Origin: Notamacropus eugenii | Lineage: Eukaryota > Chordata > Mammalia > Diprotodontia > Macropodidae | Direction: 5' to 3' | Length of the DNA: 64,000 nt | NCBI RefSeq assembly: GCF_028372415.1 | Contig: NC_092873.1 | Coordinates: 353,834,660-353,898,659, forward strand | Position numbers and translations under genes: made by a program | The notes under the pieces: generated by a model | What the model was told of the DNA's origin: nothing | Databases searched by the model: none | The model's input: only the letters and a program-made list of their open reading frames with translations | Part shown: positions 10,701 through 20,900 of the stretch, one piece after another | Layout: each line of letters begins with the position of its first letter | Numbering within the stretch: position 1 is the first letter of the stretch

Positions 10701-13602
10701 GTAATTATACCTGTATAGTGACCTGTTTCGTGAAGCTTAAATGAGATCATGTGTGTAAAGTGCTTTGCAAACTTCAAAGTGCTATACAGGTATTAAAAAC
10801 GTTTTTTCCTGCATTTTGCATGGTATATTTTGAAATTGTTTTCATGCTTTCCTCCCCAGAATTCGGAAAGTGGCAGAATATGATGCTGATTTCCGAATCA
10901 AGACCTTCCCAGAAAAAGCTCAGCAGATCTTTGTTGAAGCTCACGAGTGCCTCAACACGTGAGTGAGGGGGGCTCTTCATCTTGTATCTTTTGTTGTATC
11001 ATTTTCTGTATATCACAGATTATTCTGTCTAGTTTGGGGAATACTGGTTTTTGGAATTCCTGGACTCTCCTAGGGCACAGTCAGCTGCTGATTAACCTTC
11101 CAAGAAACTTTGGAATCTGGCTCAGTCATTGACCTGATGTGGAAGTTGGCAGAGTAGTGATTCTGAAAACAAGATAATATTCATTTCCAAAGAACATAGA
11201 GATAGAATTAATACTCTTGAAATATATTTAAAGGTTTGTCCTATATTATTTGCTATTGGGAATATTGATGAAAGTAAACTTAAGATCTTTAAAGGGGATG
11301 GCCAAGCCATACTAGAGAGCTATGAATTTCTTTTAATGTCATTGGCTGTGCCAGGCCAGGTTTCTTGGGAAGAAATAAGCTACAAACCCCACCCCCACCT
11401 CCCACATTTCAGTCAACCTCACAGTTTAAAATGATGCCAAATAATTTTCTCTGCTCCTCAAATTTCAGAGTTCTTTTATTCTTCCCTTGGGTCTCAGATT
11501 TTTAAAGGATATTTTGTTGTGTAGCTCAGTTGGCTTCAGATCCTTATCACTGCAAAGCTCTAAACCCATAGCACAGAAAGCAGAAACCAGTGACATGTTT
11601 CTTTTCTTCTTTAGCTCAGACCATGACCGACTTCATGCCCTGGTGACTGAGCGATGCTTCCCGGTAGGTCCCTTCCCTTGTTTGGGCTTCAGGCATCCCC
11701 TGTGTTTTTGTTTGTTGGTTGTTTTTAGAAAAGATCTTTTTTGAGAGTACATGGAAATTAGCATACCAGTTTTCGTTTTGTAATTTTTGTTTAGACGTTG
11801 ATGACTTAAATGATAAAACACAATTACGTTGTATATTTATATAGTGCTTACAGCTTCGTTAAGGCTTGCCTTAATAGTGCACATTTATATAGCACATATA
11901 TACAGCATGTTATATTGCAAAATACTTTTCCTACTTCATTTAATAGTCAGAACAGCTCTATGATATAGATGCTATTATTATATATTTTACAGATGAGGCA
12001 ATAAATGACTTTTCTAGGGTCATACATCTAGTCAATGCCCAAGGCAGGATTTGAATTCAGGTCTTCCTGACTAGTATGCTTGTCCTCTGCACACTATATT
12101 ATGTTATCTTGGGCTATAGTCAGACCCAAGTCAACTGAGTGCACAGGGTAGTTGGAGTATATAATAGAATAGATATGTTTTCTTCTCTAGAACTACTTAC
12201 ACTTACATAAATGCTCAATGTGCCAATCAAATACTCTTGGGGCATATCAAGGAAAGTTGTAATCTTTGCCTAAGAGTGCTAGTTGGGGAAACAAAGAGAG
12301 CAACTGTCAAATCAATAGAAATACAGGCAGTAATGAGCAAATTCTGAAAGAACATGGAGAGAAAAGTCTGGGTCGAGTATGTTGACAGTTTGGAGAATGG
12401 GTTAGGTCAATCTGGAGAGGTTTCCTGGAAGAGGTAGACTGAACTTTTATTACTGTGAGAGGAAAGATGTGGCAGGAGGCCATTCCAGAACTTAAGCAAA
12501 GACTCAGAAGTGGGAAAAGGAAAAACTGAAGAAGATGGGACAGTCAAGAGGAAATTTGGCTGAAAAGGATGGTATTGGGTTCAGGTTGTAGGATATGTGA
12601 GGCAGTATGTCAATTTCAGCTGCTTCAGAAGGAGAAACAACTCATTTAATTTTCTATAAAAACAGGAAATGGTCTGGGACATCCAACTTAAGACAGTACG
12701 TTGGAGTTTTGTAGAATCTCTGGAACCACCCAGGGTAGTTCATGTTCGTTGCCCAAATATGGTGAGCGAGGGCAACATATATGGCCAGGTCACCGTCCGT
12801 ATGCACACTCGGCAGGTAAGGGCACCACTTCTCCCACGCCACCTCATTGTATAGGTTGTACAGCTTCCCATGGCAGCAGGTTTTGAAGGTTCTAGAGTGG
12901 ACTCAGCCCTGTATTTAGTGCCTTCCCCTTTTATCACCACCATCATAGGACAGAACTGGTAGGAAACCTCCCCCTCTATTGATTTGTGACACCCTGGGTT
13001 AGTTGATGGAATTTGTACATTATAAGAAGATTGTCCCAAGCGAGACCTACATGCTTTCCCTTCTCATTTCTCCTGACTTTCTTCAAAAGCTTTCCATGGA
13101 CTATCAGACCAATTTTTTTAAATTTCTACAGACGCTGGCTATCTATGACCGGTTTGGGCGGCTGATGTATGGACAAGAAGATGTGCCCAAGGATGTGTTG
13201 GAGTATGTGGTTTTTGAGAGACATTTAACAAACCCGTATGGGGCATGGAGAATGCATGGCAAAATTGTCCCTGCCTGGGCCCCTTCTAAGGAACCCATCC
13301 CCAAGGTAACATAACTAACTGTGTACCTAATAGGGTTGACTGTTTCCGGTACTTTGACTTCTCAGGTCACAATGTGAGGCTCCACCTAGTGGGGAGAAGT
13401 GGCAATGTAAGGACCAAAAGTAGAATTGCTAGAGGTACCAGATATACCATCTTGTATTTGCCTTGGGTAGGGTAAAGGATGACTCTGCTTTCTGTTCTTT
13501 CAGACGGTGATGATCCCCGGTCCCAAACTCAAACCATGGGAAGAATATGAAGAGGTGAATGTAGAAGTTCAAAAGCCTCAGCCAGTTCAGTGGCACAAGT
13601 AG
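4680..13602 (+). CDS. MRPL45: MRPL45, mitochondrial ribosomal protein L45 (mL45), 8 coding exons
   Basis: Component of the large subunit of the mitochondrial ribosome. The family (Tim44/Mba1-like fold) sits near the exit tunnel and helps dock the ribosome to the inner membrane. Joined exons: 4680-4745, 8919-9117, 9642-9759, 10860-10958, 11615-11663, 12666-12815, 13132-13305, 13504-13602; 954 nt, 317 aa. All introns are GT-AG and all phases agree. The first 22 residues have four Arg and no acidic residue, as expected of a mitochondrial presequence. Residues from about 38 read [17 protein letters not shown], and later [20 protein letters not shown] and [15 protein letters not shown], which I recognise as MRPL45. 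The human protein, from memory, is 306 aa. The Tim44-like part is roughly residues 115-290. The start ATG lies in a CpG island, and AATAAA follows the stop by about 130 nt. No frame damage seen. Confidence 0.97.
4895..5490 (+). repeat. CATTTATTAAGCGC-family interspersed repeat inside MRPL45 intron 1 / CpG island
   Basis: Starts GAGCATTTATTTATTAGACG and carries AAGCGCCGGGGATACGCG, GACTTGAAGGAAGCCAGAGG and TTATGAAGGGCTTGGAAAGC, the landmarks of a long old interspersed family with other copies at 7735, 12290, 27995 and 50990. The family name is not determined. CpGs are retained. Confidence 0.75.
5500..6300. other. MRPL45 intron 1, unique sequence
   Basis: No repeats or open frames recognised in this part of the intron. 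Confidence 0.5.
6300..6715 (+). mobile_element. L2 3' fragment in MRPL45 intron 1
   Basis: Contains CTGCCTTTGCACAAGCTGTT, TGCCTGTAATGCCCTCTCTT and AGGCTCCTTAAGGAAAAGAG, typical of the L2 3' end. Confidence 0.75.
7020..8700 (+). repeat. Cluster of CATTTATTAAG-family copies in MRPL45 intron 1
   Basis: At least three overlapping or nested copies: 7020-7300, 7330-7440 (AAGCATTTATTAAGTGTTTG) and 7735-8560 (GGAGAGCATTCCAGGCATGG; GGAGAGTGACATGGTCAGAC), plus another 3' part to about 8690. An L2-like tail lies at 7466-7512. Confidence 0.65.
8919..9117 (+). CDS. MRPL45: MRPL45 coding exon 2
   Basis: Residues 23-89. A polypyrimidine tract and CTCCTAG acceptor precede ACT TTA GAA; donor ACAG|GTGGGG leaves one base that pairs with CT of the next exon to give Ala. 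Contains the conserved RTKKRFTPP block. Confidence 0.95.
9335..9475 (-). mobile_element. MIR/CORE-type SINE, MRPL45 intron 2
   Basis: AGAGGAAACTGAGGCCTAGA and ATGCCCAAGGTCACAG read as the reverse complement of a MIR-core SINE. Confidence 0.7.
9642..9759 (+). CDS. MRPL45: MRPL45 coding exon 3
   Basis: Residues 89-128, reading [20 protein letters not shown]. Acceptor CTTCACAG, donor GGC|GTAAGT. Confidence 0.95.
10015..10205 (-). mobile_element. MIR-like SINE, MRPL45 intron 3
   Basis: AAAGGAAATTGAGGCTCATG, AGTTAGTGGCAGGCCTGGGA and the end TTCTACTAAG fit a reversed MIR-type element. Confidence 0.6.
10555..10790 (+). mobile_element. MIR/CORE-type SINE, MRPL45 intron 3
   Basis: CCTCAGACACTTGCTACTTG, TGTGATCCTGAGCAAATCAC and AAGTGCTTTGCAAACTTCAA are successive MIR-core landmarks in forward order. 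Confidence 0.75.
10860..10958 (+). CDS. MRPL45: MRPL45 coding exon 4
   Basis: Residues 128-161, including [20 protein letters not shown]. Acceptor CCTCCCCAG, donor ACAC|GTGAGT. Start of the Tim44-like region. Confidence 0.95.
11615..11663 (+). CDS. MRPL45: MRPL45 coding exon 5
   Basis: A 49-nt microexon-sized segment, residues 161-177 ([16 protein letters not shown]). Acceptor TTCTTTAG, donor CCCG|GTAGGT, ending in phase 0. Too short to be found as an isolated reading frame. Confidence 0.93.
11838..12115 (-). mobile_element. MIR/CORE-type SINE, MRPL45 intron 5
   Basis: CATTTATATAGCACATATAT, TTTTACAGATGAGGCAATAA and GGATTTGAATTCAGGTCTTC are the reversed MIR-core order. Confidence 0.75.
12290..12660 (+). 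repeat. CATTTATTAAG-family repeat, internal part, MRPL45 intron 5
   Basis: CCTGGAAGAGGTAGACTGAA, GCAGGAGGCCATTCCAGAAC and nearby text match the body of the family seen at 7735-8560. Confidence 0.55.
12666..12815 (+). CDS. MRPL45: MRPL45 coding exon 6
   Basis: Residues 178-227, [18 protein letters not shown] and onward to VTVRMHTRQ. Acceptor AAAACAG, donor GCAG|GTAAGG, exactly 50 codons. Confidence 0.95.
13132..13305 (+). CDS. MRPL45: MRPL45 coding exon 7
   Basis: Residues 228-285, [18 protein letters not shown] through SKEPIPK. Acceptor TTTCTACAG, donor CAAG|GTAACA. The most conserved part of the family. Confidence 0.96.
13504..13602 (+). CDS. MRPL45: MRPL45 terminal coding exon 8
   Basis: Residues 286-317, [18 protein letters not shown], ending QWHK then TAG at 13600-13602. 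The 3' UTR runs to about 13755. Confidence 0.95.
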   Translation, partial: TVMIPGPKLKPWEEYEEVNVEVQKPQPVQWHK

Positions 13603-13731
13603 AAAGGTCGAATGTTGGAGCGTTTCACAGAGCATATGAAACCAGGTCTTCCAAATGTTATGGATCCTGAGAGCAAGAAGGAAGCCACCCTCAGCCATCT
13701 TTCAGTTCAAGAAAGAGGGGCAATTTTTTGA

Positions 13732-13737
13732 AATAAA
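13732..13737 (+). terminator. MRPL45 polyadenylation signal AATAAA
   Basis: Canonical AATAAA 130 nt after the stop codon. It is the only such hexamer in the expected interval; cleavage is probably at about 13750-13760. Confidence 0.85.
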
Positions 13738-13759
13738 ACCCTCTCAGGGTTTCAAACTA

Positions 13760-15690
13760 GTTTTAATGGGTTTTATAGTTTGTAGTCATCCGTACTGGAT
13801 TGGAAATGGAATTTAAAATGGCAGATGTAGCAGCCACAGGAATCGGAGAGAGAGTGGGATATGAGTGATGTGACATCAACTAAGACAGTATAAACCTGTG
13901 AGAAAGACTTGTATTCCCTTCAGTATTCTTCATCAGGTTCCTAAAGGTCATTTACACCCCAGCATGAACCTAGCATGTAAACCTGGAGGGGAAGGGGGTA
14001 TAGGGTAGACTGGTCTTAACTGGGAAATCAGTCTACAAGACTTCATTACACATATCAATACCTCTTGGCCATAGTGATCACCAGAAAATAGTAACATGTT
14101 CTAGTTTTCCCCTTCCTGTCTCAGGTATAAGAAAAAGAGAAGAATTGAACCCACATAAGGAGCCAGTAGACTTTTGCAGTGGCTAATTTAATCCTCTATC
14201 CCCAAACCCATTAGTACCAAAAGAAACTTTCAGGATTTCCCATTCTGCTATGTTCTTGAACTATCAGTGTGCTATCTGAAAGCATCATCCTTGACCCACA
14301 CATGACCCTTTGAGGAAACTTAAGGCTGACTCTTTTATTTATTTTCTATTCAAAAATGGATTCATTTTTCCAGGAAAAGACTCAAGTCTGTCATTCCATG
14401 GTGAAGGGATGAGGGTATAGAGGAATTTGCCATGGATAGACAGGAGACTGATTTTCAACTGGCATTGACCTAGTTTGGAAAATTCAGGCAGGGGTGGGAG
14501 TTAGTCTAGTAGCAGAGTTTAAATATCCAAACCTTCTAAAACCACCACATCAGCCTGGTCTCATGGAAGCAGAAGTTTGACTCTCAGACAGCTGTGAAGG
14601 AAAATCTCTGGCTGCAGAAACAAAGGCCCAATCCCACCCGCCTTATGAAAAGAATAGTGTTTGGTCATTTGAGGCCAATCGCTACCAGTTTCCTGGTACA
14701 GCTTTCTTTTAACTGAGTCCTTAGCCATTTTGTCTTGATAGTTACAGTTTTGTAGTGTTAACGTACATATGGCATCGATAGGGGATGGTAACACCTGATT
14801 TACTTGATGAAACAAAAAGAAAGTACAAAGGATAGACCTAGGAAATAGGAGACAATAGAAGATAATCTTGGGAGGCAGAGATTAGAGAAACAAAAAAGCA
14901 TCCTTTAAATGAAGAGTCAAGGAATTAGTTCTGTCTACATGTGAGGAAATCTATCACATGTATTTTTTCAGGGAGGGAAAATGTCCTTGTCTCATTCCCC
15001 TAGACCTGTATTACTGAGCTAGGACATTGGGAGATTCCTAAGTATCCATCTACTTGCTTACCATCAGGGAGCAGGGGATAAATATAATTTCATTTCCCTT
15101 TGATACCAAATCTGCCAGTGAGTAGATGGCTCCAGATGTTAAGGCAGTGCTTAAAGGGCCAAGCAGGAAGCCATCTGTCAGTGCATCAGGAAAGGGTATG
15201 TTGTCAGAGGAGCAGCCAGACTCACCTTGGGGCTCCCCCATTCCCCTCTGGCAAATGTTCTTTGTCCTACTAACTGTGATCCCATTTACCTTTGGGACAG
15301 AAATTGACATCAGTAAGCTGAAATCAGTTGTGATGGTCAAGACAATATGTTCTTCATTTTTGGTGCTATACACTTTATCATAGAAGAGACAGTAGCCAAC
15401 TTTGCTATTCAGAGACAGACCATATTGTAGTATGATTTATGGAATGAGTCAGCATAGCAAGTACAGACTGGCCCAATATCTACAGTCTGGACCCTAGCCA
15501 GTATCTAAAGCAACCTGCAGTTTTTATTATTTAAGTTCAGGACAAGGGTTTGCACAGGGTGGGTAGGAGCATTTCAGAAGTATTGAAGAGAACTTCAATG
15601 GAAATGAGGTCACCCAGTCCCTGAAAGTGGATGCAAGGTATTACTAACTTTTCTCTCTTCATTTTCCTCACTTTTGGAGAGAAAGTACTT
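13760..15690. other. Convergent intergenic spacer, no gene seen
   Basis: Between the MRPL45 and GPR179 3' ends. Short frames open on both strands at 15050-15383 resemble no protein I know. No repeats recognised here. Confidence 0.5.
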
Positions 15691-16085
15691 GACTGTCACT
15701 ATAGAAAGCTCAAGGTTTGAAAAGGGTATTTTTTTTTTTAAAGACATATTGATACCTTTTTGTCCTTACATCACAATCATTTCCCCCTTCAGGGCATTTA
15801 TTCCTGAAAAGAGCACCTTTGTCCATCTTGTAACTCACTTGGCCGAGGTTAGTCCTATCTGACTCCTTGTGACTCTGTTTGGAGTTTCTTGGCAAAGATG
15901 CTGGAGTAGTTTGACATTTCCTTCTCCAGCTCATTTTACAAGTAAGAAAACTGAGGGAAAACAGGGTAAAGTGACTTGCCCAATGTCATTTGAATTCAGA
16001 TCTTTATGATATAAGGCCTGGCTTTCTATCGGCTATACCATGTAGCTGCCCAAGTCAGTCCTAGGGAGAGCTGGAAGCTTTTCCT
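15690..16085 (-). repeat. Second copy of the GPR179 3' UTR, split by a SINE
   Basis: 15690-15845 aligns with 17805-17960 in the same orientation (shared: CAATCATTTCCC, CACTTGGCC, TTTGAA.AGGGT). After a SINE, 16050-16070 resumes with AGTCCTAGGGAGAG, matching the GPR179 stop-codon area (17975-17987). Confidence 0.7.
15857..16053 (-). mobile_element. Marsupial SINE, - strand
   Basis: Contains TTTCTTGGCAAAGATGCTGG, ACATTTCCTTCTCCAGCTCA and ends near TACCATGTAGCTGCC, the reversed SINE start. Near-duplicates GTTAGTCCT and GTCAGTCCT flank it, though the left one may be part of the SINE. Confidence 0.8.
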
Positions 16086-16089
16086 TCTC

Positions 16090-17610
16090 TGCTTTCTATG
16101 TGTTAGGTATCATCCTATGGGATTCTTTCCTTACCAAAGGTGACTCCCACACCTGTGCATATGTAGGTTGAGGATATGCTATACCCAGGATTGTGGTCTC
16201 TATAGCTTGCTGTGTTAGTACCCTTGCTGGAATGGGCTTCTGTGTTTTACCTCTCCCCTGCCTCCCCCTTTCTTCTCTGCTGTATCTGCTAGTCTTGGAA
16301 TTCTCTTATCTCATACATTTTAGGCAAGCGTGTTTCTGAAAATAGCCTGACGGGTATATAGGACAAATCATGAGAAGTCTCTTTTGCATTCTTAAGATTA
16401 GGATTCTTTGTTTTTACATACATGAAGTACTTAACCTGTCCCACCTAGGTACTTCTGAAAATTAGAAGAGCAATATTTAGTGACAGTAGCTGCTAACTGT
16501 AGACTGGACTGCCCTGCTTTTGTGTGCCCTTTTCCTTCTTTGGGAATGATGGTATGAACACAAGAATACAGTCAGTTTGCTGGTCTTGGGCAATTGACTT
16601 GGAAGAGTTCCAGCATTGAAGCAAGAAGTGTCATTTGGTCTCCTTCCTGGTAGAACTATGAAGGAGGTAACTGATCAATGAATGATAAGGATTGAGGAGA
16701 AGGAAAGGAAAGAAAATTGTGATGAAGCAAGCAATTTCCCTTCTAAATGAGCTTTAGTAGAGAAAATACCTTCAAGCCAACAATGTTGGGTTAGGGTCTC
16801 CAAAAGGTAAGGCTAGGGATAAGATATTTTAGAAAGAAATCTATTGAAGAGAAATCTATACTGAAGAGAAGGACTTTGTTTTTTCTTGACCCTTCCCTTG
16901 GGGGAGGGATTCCCAAGCATTATTGTGAATGCCTGGGTGGTGAACCAACTTCAGTAATTTTATAAAGAAAATCCATTGTTTTCCCTAGTGACAATAAATC
17001 AGAAAGCAGATAGGGAAAAAATAATCAAAAGTCAGTATGACAAGATTAGTAAGGCACTCCAAACTGGTTTCAGTCTTATACCTAATTATGTATCAGGTGG
17101 GAACTTGACTTAACTACGTGCTAACCCACCCATTGTAGTCTTCCTGACGGTAGAGACCATGTTTCTGTCCTGGCTATGGGACAGCTCTGTCAGTGTAATA
17201 GGGCAGAAATTCTAGGGCAGATGTGGCTGACCTAAGGGTTACAAATTCTTGGTATGATTTGGTTTTTGTGTGCATGTATTCATACAGACATTTGAATTAT
17301 GCCATTTGTATACTTCAGCAGACCTGGGAGCCCTATTGAAAATAGGTAGGGCAGGAACTGTCGACTCCTTCCCAGATCACATCACTGACTTAAATGAGGA
17401 ATCAAAACTCTAAGACTGATGACAAACGCAGAAGGTACAGCATAGTCTAGTTGACTTGGAGGATTCTCCAGAGGTCCAGAGTCCTTTTGGTAGGAAGGGG
17501 TAAGTGGGAGACTAAAATTGAGGTGGAAAAGGAGTGGTTTATATAGCTGGAGAATCAAAACCACTGGAGAATTCAGGTCTGGCTTATAGTAATTCCTTTA
17601 AAGTCAATTT
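16090..17610. other. Intergenic, no gene seen
   Basis: About 1.5 kb of unique sequence without recognised repeats or a plausible exon. Confidence 0.5.
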
Positions 17611-17617
17611 CTTTGAG

Positions 17618-17760
17618 GCAATCAGATGGCACAGTGGGTAGAGCCCCAAAGTAAGGAGGACCTGAGTTCAAGTCCAGCCTCAGATATTTAGTAGCTGTGT
17701 GACTGTAGGCAAGTCACTTAACTCCAATTGCTTCCTCCCCAAAATGAATAAATAAAATCA
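17618..17760 (+). mobile_element. Marsupial tRNA-type SINE, + strand
   Basis: GGCACAGTGGGTAGAGCCCC, GGACCTGAGTTCAAGTCCAG (a B-box-like part) and GGCAAGTCACTTAACTCCAA, ending AATGAATAAATAAAA. Young in appearance. Confidence 0.85.
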
Positions 17761-17840
17761 GTTTGCTTCTGACCCATTTAGAGGGGGAAGATACCAACTC
17801 ACAACTCTAGGAACAGAGAGCCCAGGGTTTGAATAGGGTG

Positions 17841-17846
17841 TTTATT
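17841..17846 (-). terminator. GPR179 polyadenylation signal AATAAA
   Basis: TTTATT on the + strand, AATAAA in the gene's sense, 133 nt after the stop. The implied 3' UTR is short, about 150-170 nt. Confidence 0.65.
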
Positions 17847-17978
17847 CTTTTTAAAAAACTTATTGATACCTTCTGTCTTTTGACAATCATTTCCCACTTC
17901 AGGACACTTATTCTTAAAAAAAAAAAAAAATCTTTGTACTTCATGTAACCCACTTGGCCAATTTGAGGAAGCCTGATC

Positions 17979-20900
17979 CTAGGGAGAGACAGTTGGTGAG
18001 GTGGAGTCACTAATTTGACCCTCAGGAGAAACTGTACCTTGGCCCTCTGATGAGGAGAAAAGCTGTTGATCTTTGACTTCTTGGATACTGGTTTCTGAGG
18101 TTGGGCCAGCCTCTGGCTTTCCCTCTAGAACATTTTGGGATCCGCTATCACCTTCGAAAGAACTAACAGTAACCTTGGGAACAGAAACTTTGCTTTCTGG
18201 AAAAAAGCCCAGAGGTCTGGGAACTGAAAGGCTAGATGGCTGACCTTTAACCTCTTGGATACTGGTCTTTGAGATTGGGGCAGCCTCAGGCTTTTCCTCT
18301 GGAACATTTTGGGGTTCACTTTCAAAAGAACTGACAGTGACCTCAGGGATAGAAATTTTGCTTTCTGGAAGAAGAGGTCTGGGAACTGAAAGGCTAGATT
18401 GCTTCTCTTGGACTGATAGGGGGATTTCTGCTTCAGTTTCTTCTGAAGCCTGAGGGGCAGGATTCATAGGCAGGGCTCCTGTCCCTTCCCTGGGATAGAT
18501 TTCTGCCAGGACACCCTCCTGTTTATTTCCTCCTAGTTCCATGCCTTCCCAAGGGCGTACCTCTGCTGTTATGCTCCCCATACTGCCCTGGCAAGGGACT
18601 TTGGTTTTCTCTGGCTGTAGGAAATCACCCCCTGGGTCTGTCCTCTCCCAAGGGCAGACTTCTTGGCTAAGTTTCTCTGTTTCTGAAATGTGTTCTCCAG
18701 TCTCTCTGGAGCTCCCTTTTCTACATATTTTTCCCTTCAGTCCTTGAAACTCTACATCTGTACCTTCTGCCCCTTTGCTTTTCTCCCAGGGACAGATCTC
18801 TGTTTTCCCAATGGGTTGAGGATCCTCTACTTTGCTTGGACTCATCTTGCCCTCTATACCTTCATATACCTGAGAACCAACTTTGGGTTCAGCAGTGTCA
18901 TGAGGATCATCCCCCAGGTCTGTGCTCTCCCACAGATAGACTGTCTCTTGCTGGCGGATTAGCTTCCCTTGCTTTTTATGTGTAGTGACAGTCACAGCTT
19001 GGGTGTCTGATTTTTTAGAGGGTTTTCTTTTTTCCTCTTGAGATTCTCTGCCATGATCCTGCCTCTCTGTCACTTTCTCAGTTGGTTCTTTACTCACTTC
19101 CCAAGAACAGATTTCTGCCACATTGCATCCTGGTACATCAACTTGTGGCTCAGTGGCTTCCCATGGATGCACCTGAATCACCCTACTCCCAACACCACCA
19201 AGGTTTTGGGAGCTCACAGTGCCCTGAGTGTCTGCTTGGATGGACAGACCCTCTGAATCCGAATCCTCCCATGGACAGATGGATTCCCTTGCTGCACTGA
19301 GTGTGATTCCTTCTCTAGAAGGGTGATGTTGAGTCTCTGCAAATATTCCCTCTTTCTCAAGCATTGCATGATCTTTCTTCAGGTATTCTTCATCTATTTC
19401 CTGTCCCAGTCTCCCTTTCTCTGTTGTTTTGTCACTCACTTCCCAGGGACAGATCTCTGCTTTCTTGTTGGAAGCATCCTCTTCCACTTCCCAGGGACAT
19501 ACCTCAGCTACTTTGCTGTCAGATGACTGACAGGTCACTGGGGCCTGAACTGAGTGCATGCTATCATCCCAAGGACAAACAGATTCCTGTTTTGCTACTT
19601 GTTTGGATGTTTTACCTCCCAACTCTCCAGAGCTGCCCTTTTCTGTAGTTTTCCCTCTATCCTTGGATTCCCCATCTGTTTCCTTTCCTAGTTCCCTTTT
19701 CTGAGTTGCCTCTTCTTTTACCTCCCAGGGACAGATCTCTGCCTTTGCACTGGATAAAGCTGCCTCCACTTCCCATGGACACACATCAGCTGTTCTGCTC
19801 CCTGAAGCACTTAATACCTGGAAACCAGCTTTGAGTTGACCAGTGACTTGACTGCCTATTTGTAAGGAGGAGTCCCCTCCATCTGAGTTCTCCCGGGGAC
19901 AAGTGGCCTCTCTCTCCGGGATTAGCCTCTCTGTCTTTTCCTGAGCAGGAACAGCTGTTTCTTTGAGTCCTGATTTTCTTAACCCTTCTTCTGTATCCCC
20001 ATGGGAATCCTTAGCTACCTCAATTTCCAAATCAATTTTCTCTCCTCCTACATCTTTTGGCTTCCAGGTCATATCTACAGTGTCAGTAGACGTAGTCTGC
20101 ACTTCCCATGGACAGACCTCAGCTGCTCTGCTCCCTGTACTCCCTGATACCTGGGACCTGACTGTAGCTTGGCCTGTTTTCTGAGCATCTGTCTTGAGAG
20201 AAGCTATCTCCCAGGGGCAGACTACTTCCTGTGTTTCAGTCAGCTCATCTAACTTTTTTGAAGCTATAGTAGTTGATTCTTTGGATTCCCCCTTGTTCTC
20301 TAGGCATTCCCCTTTATTCTGTTCCTCTGCCCTTTTCTCTGCTTCACCTTCCCTCATCTCCAAGGGATAGGTGTTCTCTTTGGTAGACCCTGTCTTACTT
20401 ATACTTGGTTCAAGGGCTTCCCATGGACATATATCTGCTGTCCTATTCCCCATAAAGCCAGGCACTTTAGCAAGTTCTGATTGTGGAGGAAGGGCCTCTG
20501 GGGCTTTGCCTTCCCAAGGACAGGCTGCCTCCCTTTGTTGTTTCTCAGCTTCTTTCCAGACAGAATGTCCAGCCTCTCCATAGCTCTCTTTTCCAGAGAC
20601 TCGTTCCTTTTCTTGTACCAATTCACCTGCTTCCTGGCCTGGTGTCCCTTTTTCAACCGTTTTATTCATCTCCCAGGGACAGATCTCAGCTTTTCTGCTA
20701 GACAAATCCTCTTCCATTTCCCATGGACATACTTCAGCTACCTTGTTTCCCACACTCTCTGAGAACTCTGAAGTCACTGGAGTCTGAGTTGGGCTGGCTG
20801 AGGGACCCCTAAAATCTGTACTCTCCCATGGACAGAGAGATTCCCATTCACCCAGTTTCTTTTCATCTTTCCGAAGCATTGCTTTCCTAAAGATCTGTTT

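Noticed and set aside
13603-13700. Possible C-terminal continuation of MRPL45 after the TAG
   Set aside because: The TAG follows QWHK at about the usual family length, and the poly(A) signal is close behind.
15050-15383. Frames of 107 aa (-) and 85 aa (+) overlapping in the spacer between MRPL45 and GPR179, with donor-like GTAAGC and GTGAGT on the - strand
   Set aside because: No recognisable protein, no partner exons and both strands open. Most likely chance, though transcript data could reopen it.
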